From Orlajensenia leifsoniae (GTDB taxonomy: Bacteria > Actinomycetota > Actinomycetes > Actinomycetales > Microbacteriaceae), in the NCBI RefSeq assembly GCF_004570845.1, contig NZ_SPQZ01000003.1:62001-126000 (forward strand): a stretch of DNA of 64,000 nt, given 5' to 3'. The notes below the pieces were generated by a model, which was given only the letters and a program-made list of their open reading frames with translations, did no database searches and was not told the DNA's origin. Position 1 is the stretch's first letter, and each line of letters opens with the position of its first letter. The position numbers and the translations under genes are program-made. Positions 45,008-52,111 of this stretch are shown piece after piece.

Positions 45008-46021
45008 TCACCCGCGCGGAAGGCCGGCCGGGTTGACCTCGCTCTTCTCGATGCCCTCGGACTCGAGGCCCCAGCGCTTGAGGATCTCGTCGTACTGGCC
45101 GTTCTCGATCGCGTAGTTCAGCACGATGTTGACGGCTTCGATGAGGCCGTTGCCCTTGGCGGTGCCCGCGGCGATCTGCGCGTTGGCGGGGTAGCCGCCG
45201 TTCACGAGGCCGACGAGCTTCGTCTTGCCGTCGACAGCCGCCTTGTACGCGGCCGTCGCGTTCGGACCGAAGGTCGCGTCGACGCGACCTGACTGCAGCG
45301 CAAGGGTGCCGGCTGCGTCGTCGTCGAAGTACTGGAAGTCGACGGGGTCGAGCCCGGCGGCCTTGTTCTCCTCGTCCCAGGCGAGCAGGATCTTCTCCTG
45401 GTTGGTGCCGGAGCCGACGATGATCGACAGGCCGGCGACATCCTCGGCATCCTTGATCGAGGTGATGTCGCTGTCACTGCGCACGTAGAAGCCGAGCTCG
45501 TCGTTGCGGTAGGACGCGAAGTCGAACAGGTCCTTGCGCTCCTCGGTCACGGTGACGTTCGAGGTGATGAGGTCGTACTTGCCCGACTGGATGCCGAGAG
45601 GCCAGTCGGCCCACGCCGCGACCTCGCTCTTGAGCTTCAGTCCCAGGCCGTCGGCGATGAGCTGGCCGAAGTCGGGCTCGCTGCCGAGGAGGGTCGCATT
45701 GTCGTCCTCGGCGAGGAAGCCGAGCGGCGGGATGTAGGCGCTGCCGACGACGGTGAGCGAGCCGGCCGTGACGGGCTCGAAGCCGCTGGCCTTCAGCGCG
45801 GCGACGGCCTCGGGAACGGGATCGATTCGCGGGCGTCCGTCGACGTTCTTGCTCGTGAGGTCGAACTCGAGCTCGGTCGAGGTGGGCGTCGGTGCCGGAG
45901 CCGCCTCGGCCGAACCGCCGCCCGCCCCGTTGACCGCGACGGCTGCGATGATGCCGCCGACGATCGCGACGACGGCGACGCCACCGACGATCACGCCGAC
46001 CTTCTTCTTGTTGGCTGCCAT
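45008..46021 (-). CDS. Amino-acid ABC transporter substrate-binding protein
   Basis: 337 residues of the SBP_bac_3 family (polar amino acids, cystine, S-methylcysteine and similar). The binding fold begins around residue 85; segments LGIQSGKYDLITSNVTVTEE, GSGTNQEKIL and GRVDATFGPN are typical. The N-terminus has a basic start and one hydrophobic helix but no lipobox Cys, so it is either a membrane-anchored or a cleaved secreted form instead of the usual lipoprotein. AGGAGAAGAGG precedes the ATG. First functional partner of the ATPase and permease upstream. Confidence 0.88.
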   Translation of the reverse strand: MAANKKKVGVIVGGVAVVAIVGGIIAAVAVNGAGGGSAEAAPAPTPTSTELEFDLTSKNVDGRPRIDPVPEAVAALKASGFEPVTAGSLTVVGSAYIPPLGFLAEDDNATLLGSEPDFGQLIADGLGLKLKSEVAAWADWPLGIQSGKYDLITSNVTVTEERKDLFDFASYRNDELGFYVRSDSDITSIKDAEDVAGLSIIVGSGTNQEKILLAWDEENKAAGLDPVDFQYFDDDAAGTLALQSGRVDATFGPNATAAYKAAVDGKTKLVGLVNGGYPANAQIAAGTAKGNGLIEAVNIVLNYAIENGQYDEILKRWGLESEGIEKSEVNPAGLPRG

Positions 46022-46134
46022 GATGTGCCTCTTCTCCTGATGTGGGATCCGCGGAGCCCGAGTGGGCGCGCGGGGTCTGCCCTCCCGGCGGATGGGTGCC
46101 GAGAGGAACGTGGGGTGGGCCTGCGGGGCCTCGG

Positions 46135-46965
46135 TCAGAGCACCTTCCGCAGGAAGTCCTGGGTGCGCGGATGCTGTGGATGCAGGAGCACGCGCGCGGG
46201 CGTCCCCTGCTCGAGCACGCGCCCGCCGTCGAGGAAGACCACGCGATCAGCCACCTCCCGGGCGAACCCGATCTCGTGGGTCACGATGACCAGCGTCGTG
46301 CCGAGCTTCGTGAGCTCACCGATCACGGCGAGCACCTCGCCGACGAGTTCGGGGTCGAGGGCGCTGGTGGGCTCGTCGAAGAGCAGAACCTTGGGCTTCA
46401 GCGCGAGCGCCCGGGCGATGGCGACCCGCTGCTGCTGTCCGCCCGAGAGTTGGCGCGGGTAGTGGTCGGCCTTGTCGGAGAGTCCGACCCGCGCCAGCAG
46501 TCCGAGCGCGAGCTCCCGGGCATCCGTCTTGCTGAGGCGTCCGAGGGCGATGGGAGCCTCGACGATGTTCTCGATGGCCGTGAGGTGCGGGAACAGGTTG
46601 AAGTTCTGGAACACCATCCCCACCTGCGTGCGGCGCTTCAGCACCTCCTTCTCGTGCAGCTCGTAGAGCTTGTCGCCGCGACGCTCGTAGCCGATGTACT
46701 GGCCGTCGATGGTGACGGAGCCGCGATCGACGCTCTCGAGGTGGTTGATCGCGCGCAGCAGGGTCGACTTGCCGGACCCCGACGGACCGAGCAGGGCCAC
46801 GACCTCGCCGGGCTCGATGGTCAGGTCGATGTCGTGCAGCACCTCGTGCGGCCCATAGGACTTGCTGACTCCGCTGATCTCGACGAGTCCGTCGGTGCTG
46901 CGGCGGGACGGCGCCGCGGTGATGTTCTCGTCGAACGATGGCGCGAGGCGGGTGGTCGTAGTCAT
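46135..46965 (-). CDS. Amino-acid ABC transporter ATP-binding protein
   Basis: 276 residues. Walker A GPSGSGKSTL, signature LSGGQQQR, Walker B VLLFDEPTSALDPE and switch His VTHEIG identify a polar-amino-acid-type ATPase (GlnQ/TcyC group). An N-terminal extension of about 28 residues precedes the domain. ATG 46965 overlaps the permease stop (ATGA). Energises uptake through the permease at 46962-48050. Confidence 0.92.
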   Translation of the reverse strand: MTTTTRLAPSFDENITAAPSRRSTDGLVEISGVSKSYGPHEVLHDIDLTIEPGEVVALLGPSGSGKSTLLRAINHLESVDRGSVTIDGQYIGYERRGDKLYELHEKEVLKRRTQVGMVFQNFNLFPHLTAIENIVEAPIALGRLSKTDARELALGLLARVGLSDKADHYPRQLSGGQQQRVAIARALALKPKVLLFDEPTSALDPELVGEVLAVIGELTKLGTTLVIVTHEIGFAREVADRVVFLDGGRVLEQGTPARVLLHPQHPRTQDFLRKVL

Positions 46966-48050
46966 CGGGCAGCTACTGTCGGGGTGTCGATCGCGGGTTC
47001 GTCGGCGACGGATGGCGTGTCGTCGAGCCGCGCCCACTGCGTGCGCACCCAGCCGGTCGCGCGCTGGATCGGCGTGGGCGGGAGCACGCGCAGCGCTCCT
47101 CGCGAGAAGCGGCGCTCGATGTAGAACTGCGCGATCGAGAGGACTGTCGTGATGATCGCGTACCAGACCACGGCGACGAGCAGCAGCGGGATGACCAGCT
47201 GATTGCGGTTGTAGACCACCTGCACCGTGTAGAACAGCTCGGGCAGCGCGACGACGAACACCACCGAGGTGCCCTTCACGAGACCGATCACCTCGTTGAA
47301 GGCGTTGGGCACGATGGCCCGGGCGGCCTGCGGCAGGATGATGCGGAAGAACCGCACCCGCCTCGGCAGGCCGAGTGCCGCCGCCGCCTCGAGCTGGCCC
47401 TGGTCGACCGAGAGGATGCCGGCGCGGATGATCTCCGCCGAGTAGGCGGCCTGATGCAGTGACAGACCGAGCACGGCCGCTGCGAACGAGGAGATGAGTG
47501 TCACCGTTTCGAACGATGCGAACCAGAAGTCCGTGGTGAACGGCCAGCCGAGTCCCAGCTGCGGATAGAGGTAGCCGAGGTTGTACCAGACCACCAACTG
47601 CACCACGAGGGGCACCGATCGGAAGAACCAGATGAAGCTCCACGCCAGCGAATTGAGCAACGGCGACTTCGACAGTCTGGCGACGGCGAGCAGGCCGCCG
47701 AGGGCGAATCCGACGGCCCCGGCGATCACGGTGAGCCAGAGAGTCAGGCCGAGGCCCTTCACAACGGCGTCGCTGAAGAAGAACTCCGCGAAGACATCCC
47801 AGCGGTACTGGCCGTTCGTCACGAGCGACCAGAGGAACTGGGCCACGAAGAACACGGCGACGGCGCTCAGGATCCAGCGGGTCCAGTGCTTCGGATGCAC
47901 CACCTCGAGCTGGGCACGGGCACCGGCGTCCGGCGCCTGAGGTGCGGCCGGCTCGCTGTTCACGACGATCGGCGCCGGGGTCGGGGCTGCGGCATCCGTC
48001 GTCACCGATGTGCGGTACTGCACCGGTGCTCCGGTCTCAGGCGGCGTCAT
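46962..48050 (-). CDS. Amino-acid ABC transporter permease
   Basis: 362 residues. A Pro/Ala-rich N-terminus of about 45 residues is followed by HisM-type membrane helices; the ATPase-contact EAA loop reads EAAAALGLPRRVRFFRI. The ATG at 48050 with GAGG upstream lies inside the end of the flavin monooxygenase gene (14-base overlap), so transporter and enzyme are one operon. Confidence 0.9.
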   Translation of the reverse strand: MTPPETGAPVQYRTSVTTDAAAPTPAPIVVNSEPAAPQAPDAGARAQLEVVHPKHWTRWILSAVAVFFVAQFLWSLVTNGQYRWDVFAEFFFSDAVVKGLGLTLWLTVIAGAVGFALGGLLAVARLSKSPLLNSLAWSFIWFFRSVPLVVQLVVWYNLGYLYPQLGLGWPFTTDFWFASFETVTLISSFAAAVLGLSLHQAAYSAEIIRAGILSVDQGQLEAAAALGLPRRVRFFRIILPQAARAIVPNAFNEVIGLVKGTSVVFVVALPELFYTVQVVYNRNQLVIPLLLVAVVWYAIITTVLSIAQFYIERRFSRGALRVLPPTPIQRATGWVRTQWARLDDTPSVADEPAIDTPTVAAR

Positions 48051-49191
48051 GACGCACCTCGTCGCGGGAGGACGCAGCTGACGAGGCGACGGCGGCCGAC
48101 GAGGCGGCATCGCGGGCCGCCACCTCGGCTCGCACCAGCGGGATCACGTAGCGACCGAAGTCGATCGTGTCGTCGATGAAGTCGTAGCCGCGGGCCGAGA
48201 TGATGTCGACGCCCAGGTCGATGTAATCGAGCAGCGCTGCGGTGACCGTCTCGGGGCTGCCGACGAGCGCGTTCGAGTTGCCGCGGCCACCCGTGAGCCG
48301 GGCCGGCTTGGTCCACAGCGCTCGATCGTGGCGGTCGCCGCGGTCGGCGATCTCGAGCAGGCGCTGGGTTCCGGCATTCTCGGCCGGAGCGGAGAAGAAG
48401 GCCGGCGCGCTCTCACGGAGGGCTCCTGCGCGCTGCTCGATCTGCCCGAGGATGCGCTCCGCCTTCTCCCAGGCGAGGGCGTCCGTCGCGGCGATGATCG
48501 GTCGGAACGCGACCTGGATGCGCGGCGGCGTGCTGCGCCCGGCGGCTCGGGAAGCGGCGCGGATGGTCTCGATCTGCGCCGCGGTGTCGCTGAGGGGTTC
48601 ACCCCAGAGGGCGAAGATGTCGGCCTCGGCCGCACCGACGGCGTACGCGGCCGGTGAGGACCCGCCGAAGGAGATCGGCACCCGGGGCTGCTGCACCGGG
48701 AAGATGTCGCTCACGAAGTTCTCGAAGCGGTAGTGCTCGCCCTCGTGGCTGAACGGCGTGCGGCTGGTCAGCGCCTGCTTGACGATGCGGATGTACTCGC
48801 CGGTGCGGGCGTATCGCTCGTCCTTCGTGAGGAAGTCGCCCTCGGCTGCCTGGTCGGCCGTGCTGCCACCGGTGATGAAGTGCACGCTCAGGCGACCGTC
48901 GCTGATCTGGTCGAGGGTGGCGAAGACCTTCGCCGCGTAAGTCGGGTACGACACGTTGGGGCGGTGAGCGAGGAGGATCTGCAGGTGATCGAGCTTGCCC
49001 GCGATGTAGGCCGCGGCCGCTGCGGGGTCCGGCGAGCCGGAGTGGTACGCGAACAGGATGCGATCCCAGCCGTTGTCCTCGTGGGCCCGGGCGAACCGGA
49101 GGGTGTAGTCCTTGTCGAAACTGGCGCCGCTCCGGGCGCGGGTCTCGCCGCCGTCGTTCAGACCGGCGATTCCGAGGAATTCGATGGGCAT
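48037..49191 (-). CDS. LLM-class (SsuD-like) flavin-dependent monooxygenase
   Basis: 384 residues resembling alkanesulfonate monooxygenases: FARAHEDNGWDRILFAYHS, LLAHRPNVSYPTYAAKVFAT, SVHFITGGSTADQAAEGD, and the phosphate-contact region PVQQPRVPISFGGSS. Uses FMNH2 and O2 to break a C-S or similar bond. It leads the operon with the permease, ATPase and (after a gap) binding protein. ATG 49191 was chosen from AGGAAGG nine bases upstream. A near-perfect inverted repeat at 49269-49296 lies in its upstream region. Confidence 0.88.
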   Translation of the reverse strand: MPIEFLGIAGLNDGGETRARSGASFDKDYTLRFARAHEDNGWDRILFAYHSGSPDPAAAAAYIAGKLDHLQILLAHRPNVSYPTYAAKVFATLDQISDGRLSVHFITGGSTADQAAEGDFLTKDERYARTGEYIRIVKQALTSRTPFSHEGEHYRFENFVSDIFPVQQPRVPISFGGSSPAAYAVGAAEADIFALWGEPLSDTAAQIETIRAASRAAGRSTPPRIQVAFRPIIAATDALAWEKAERILGQIEQRAGALRESAPAFFSAPAENAGTQRLLEIADRGDRHDRALWTKPARLTGGRGNSNALVGSPETVTAALLDYIDLGVDIISARGYDFIDDTIDFGRYVIPLVRAEVAARDAASSAAVASSAASSRDEVRHDAA

Positions 49192-49268
49192 GGCTGGCTT
49201 CCTTCCTGTGAGCGGGTGGTGCCCAGAAGGTATGTCGAGGCCGGAGGGCCTGACCAGCGCCATGTTTC

Positions 49269-49296
49269 ACAGTTCGTCACTATCGTCACGAACTGT
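49269..49296. promoter_or_regulatory. Inverted repeat upstream of the monooxygenase/ABC operon
   Basis: ACAGTTCGT (49269-49277) and ACGAACTGT (49288-49296) are exact complements separated by 10 bases. Centre-to-centre spacing of 19 bases (about two helical turns) suits a dimeric regulator. It lies about 80 bases before the start codon at 49191. The remaining sequence from 49297 to 49358 shows nothing recognisable. Confidence 0.55.
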
Positions 49297-49358
49297 CACA
49301 GCGGTGACGGATGCTGGCACCGCGGTCGCCCGCGTGCAATGGCGCCCCGCTCGTCTCC

Positions 49359-49550
49359 CGTTCGCTGAGGCCCGGGCGAAGCCCGCGGTCGAAGCGCGGG
49401 CTCATCGAGCCACGACCCATTGATGCGCTTCGGGCGGTCGCTGCGCTCGGCCCTCAGCGAGCGGAAAGTGGCGGTCGCTCCGCTCGGCCCTCAGCGGGCG
49501 AGACCTGGCGAGCCGCTCGCTGAGAACCGGACGCAGTCCGCGTTCGAAGC
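49359..49550. repeat. Cluster of four A/B intergenic repeats
   Basis: In the 376-base gap between the monooxygenase start and the antiporter end: reversed A near 49359-49397; forward B at 49427-49464 (GCTTCGGGCGGTCGCTGCGC...CAGCGAGCGG); a second forward B at 49470-49502; reversed A at 49513-49550. Alternating orientation allows several hairpins. This is the densest cluster of the family in the window. Confidence 0.65.
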
Positions 49551-49567
49551 GCAGTCAGCCGTCGCCG

Positions 49568-51331
49568 CTACTCCCCGGCGTCGGGCGCGTGCAGCTCGAT
49601 GCTGATCTGGTCGGCGTCGAGCGACTGGAGCGCCCAGGTGAGGGCGGCCGATGAATAGGTGCCCGCCTTCTGCAGCTCGAGGAGGCGCACCCGCTGCGCG
49701 TCGATCATCTCCACGCGCACGGCACGAACCCGATCGAAGTCCGGCTTCGGATCCGGCACGTCGGATGCCGTCTCATCGGTGCCGCGGCGCATCATCTCGC
49801 GCGGATCGATGCCCCTGTCGGCGAGCACCTTCATGGACACCTCCCTGAGTTCGGTCGAGAGGCGCTCGCGCTCCTCGATGTTCACGCCGATGCCGGTGAG
49901 CCCGAGACGGCGGGCCAGCCAGCCGAGGGTTCCGCCCTGGATGAGCAGCGACAGCGCCGCCACGACGAAGGCGATGAGCACGAGCAGCGAGCGCGATTCC
50001 GTGTCCTGCGGCAGGGTCTGCGCCGCCGCGAGGGTGACCACGCCGCGCATGCCGGCCCAGACCACGACGGCGCCCTGCTTCACTCCGAGGGGCTCGGCCT
50101 GCATGTAGTCGACGTCGGCGACGTAGCGCACCACGCGGTCACGGAACCTGTCGGCGTCTCCCGGCCGCAGCTTCGGGATCGGGCGATCCTCCATACGCGT
50201 CGGGTCCCCCGGCGGCATGCCACGACTGCGCCGGGGATCGCCGCCGGTCTGCCCGTCGCCGAGCGCCGGTGTTCCAGCCTCCATCTGGTCGATGCGCTCC
50301 TGGATCGCACCGAACTGCTCGGTGCGCGCCGCCTTGCGCCTGGCCGAGCGAGCCAGCCCCTGCAGCAGCGGAACCACGTAGGCGGTTCGCACCAGGACTG
50401 TGGCCACGAGGGCCACTGCGCCGATCCACAGCGCTGTCCAGAGCCCGTTGTCCGCCGTGCCGACATCGTCGAGCAGCGTCCAGAGCTCGAGGCCCATCAC
50501 CAGGAAGACAGCACCCTCGAGCAGCAGCTCGATGGTGCGCCAGTTCTGGGCATCCGAGAACCGATGGGCCGGAGTGAGCCAGCGCGGCGCGCCGATTCCG
50601 GTGACGAGCCCGGCCGCCACAGCCGCCACGAGGCCGGAGGCGCCGAGCACCTCGGCGGGCACCGAGGCGATGAACGGGATCGTGAACGAGATGGCGGTGT
50701 TGACCGCGGCGTCCTTCACGCGGTGCCGCAGCCGCAGGTTGAGCCAGCCGACGGCGACGCCGATGACGACGGCCACAGCGACGGCGTAGGCGAAGTCGCC
50801 CAGAACGCCCCAGAACGAGACCGTGGCGGCCGTCGCGGCGATGGCCGAGCGCAGCAGCACCAGCGCCGTCGCGTCGTTCAACAGGCTCTCGCCCTCGAGC
50901 ACGGCGACGATGCGGGGCGAGACGCCGAGCTTCTTCACGATGGAGGTGGCCACGGCATCCGTCGGGCTGACGATGGCACCGAGGGCGATCGCGGCCGCCA
51001 GCCCGAGCCCCGGGATGAGCCAGGCGAACAGGAGGCCGAGGAGCACCGAGCTCAGGACGACGAGGATGACGGAGAGGCCGGCGATGGCCCGGAAGTCGCG
51101 GCGGAACTCCATCGTGGGCATCGACACCGCAGCGGAGTAGAGCAGCGGCGGCAGCACACCGGCGAGGATCCACTCGGGCTCGATCTCGATGTCCCCGACG
51201 AACGGCAGCAGACTCACGCCGATGCCGAGCACGACGAGCAGGAGCGGTGCCGCGACACCGAGCTTGCCCGACGCCTGTGCCGCGAGCACGATGGCGAGCA
51301 CACCCAGTACTCCGATGACCAGCACGTCCAT
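49568..51331 (-). CDS. Na+/H+ antiporter, CPA1 family
   Basis: 587 residues with about 12 hydrophobic helices. The ion site SPTDAVATSIVKKLGVS and the conserved LEGESLLNDATALV are both present. A hydrophilic loop of about 75 residues (350-425) interrupts the helices, and a cytoplasmic tail of about 110 residues follows. Exchanges Na+ (or K+) for H+ in pH and salt balance. ATG 51331 follows GAGGGGG. Confidence 0.9.
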   Translation of the reverse strand: MDVLVIGVLGVLAIVLAAQASGKLGVAAPLLLVVLGIGVSLLPFVGDIEIEPEWILAGVLPPLLYSAAVSMPTMEFRRDFRAIAGLSVILVVLSSVLLGLLFAWLIPGLGLAAAIALGAIVSPTDAVATSIVKKLGVSPRIVAVLEGESLLNDATALVLLRSAIAATAATVSFWGVLGDFAYAVAVAVVIGVAVGWLNLRLRHRVKDAAVNTAISFTIPFIASVPAEVLGASGLVAAVAAGLVTGIGAPRWLTPAHRFSDAQNWRTIELLLEGAVFLVMGLELWTLLDDVGTADNGLWTALWIGAVALVATVLVRTAYVVPLLQGLARSARRKAARTEQFGAIQERIDQMEAGTPALGDGQTGGDPRRSRGMPPGDPTRMEDRPIPKLRPGDADRFRDRVVRYVADVDYMQAEPLGVKQGAVVVWAGMRGVVTLAAAQTLPQDTESRSLLVLIAFVVAALSLLIQGGTLGWLARRLGLTGIGVNIEERERLSTELREVSMKVLADRGIDPREMMRRGTDETASDVPDPKPDFDRVRAVRVEMIDAQRVRLLELQKAGTYSSAALTWALQSLDADQISIELHAPDAGE

Positions 51332-51362
51332 GCGTTCCCCCTCGAGCACCCGCGGTGCGGAG

Positions 51363-51866
51363 TCAGTTGTCGCCGGGCTCCTGCAGAGCACGAGCGTGGG
51401 CGGCCATCCCGTCGGCGGCCGCTTCGAGATATCCGGTGATGAGCTCGCGCTCCTGGGGCGTGTAGCGGGCCAGGAGGTCTGACGAGATCTTCCCGAGCGG
51501 GCCGAAGAACTGCTCGGCCACCTTCATGCTCGCGTCGGCGTAGTAGAGGTGCACGCGACGGCGGTCCTCGTCGTCACGGCGGCGCACGAGGTGACCCGCC
51601 CGCTCCAGCCTGTCGACGAGGCCCGTGGTCGCCGCTGAGCTCAACCGCACGGCGGCTCCGAGCTGACCCGGGGTCAGCGGCGATCCGGCTCGCTCCGCGT
51701 TCATCACGGCGAGGAGCGCCTCGAGGTCGATCTGATGGAGGCCCTGCAGCGAAGCGAAGGCGCTGGACACCTGCTCCGTCGCCGAGTGCAGTCGCTGGTG
51801 GGCTCGCGTGATCCGTCGCAGGCTGCCCGCCTCGACACCCGTCTCCTCGACGCCCGTTTCGTCCAC
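51363..51866 (-). CDS. MarR-family transcriptional regulator
   Basis: 167 residues. Winged HTH with LTPGQLGAAVRLSSAATTGL and the wing RRRDDEDRRRVHLY; the C-terminal dimerisation helices include DLLARYTPQERELITGYL (130-147). GTG start at 51866 with CACAAT at 51873-51878 and six bases (leaderless layout). It diverges from a micropeptide and an efflux pump gene, which it most likely represses. The micropeptide resembles its dimerisation helix. Confidence 0.88.
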   Translation of the reverse strand: MDETGVEETGVEAGSLRRITRAHQRLHSATEQVSSAFASLQGLHQIDLEALLAVMNAERAGSPLTPGQLGAAVRLSSAATTGLVDRLERAGHLVRRRDDEDRRRVHLYYADASMKVAEQFFGPLGKISSDLLARYTPQERELITGYLEAAADGMAAHARALQEPGDN

Positions 51867-51873
51867 AGTCTCA

Positions 51874-51934
51874 TTGTGGCCGAAGCCGGACGGGGAATAA
51901 ACTCTCGGTGACAGAGACTTACGATTGCAGAGAC
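51874..51934 (+). promoter_or_regulatory. Divergent promoter and operator region, MarR / efflux unit
   Basis: TTGTGG (51874-51879), 18 bases, TAAACT (51898-51903) drives the micropeptide and MFS genes. The -35 overlaps the presumed -10 of marR on the other strand. Downstream of the -10 the heptamer CAGAGAC occurs twice as a direct repeat (51912-51918, 51928-51934), 16 bases apart; with CTCTC just before, these are candidate MarR sites. Confidence 0.5.
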
Positions 51935-51958
51935 AGAATTCCGGTGAACGGAGGAATC

Positions 51959-52111
51959 ATGGAACCGAGACAGGACGAGACTCTGCGCGAGCAGCGTCTG
52001 CGGGCCGAACGGGTCGTGCGCGATACCCTCGCGGACTTCACCCCCGAGGAGCAGGCCGTCATCACGGCATTCCTCGACGATGTCACCGAACCGGAAGCAC
52101 CCACGACATGA
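51959..52111 (+). CDS. 50-residue micropeptide resembling the MarR dimerisation helix
   Basis: ATG 51959 follows GGAGG; 50 codons end in an ATGA overlap with the MFS gene. Residues 22-39, DTLADFTPEEQAVITAFL, align without gaps with residues 130-147 of the divergent MarR, DLLARYTPQERELITGYL: 9 of 18 identical and most others similar. There is no DNA-binding domain. It could form mixed dimers with MarR and act as an antirepressor; this is inference from similarity and position. Alternatively it is simply a leader ORF coupling translation to the pump. Confidence 0.65.
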   Translation: MEPRQDETLREQRLRAERVVRDTLADFTPEEQAVITAFLDDVTEPEAPTT

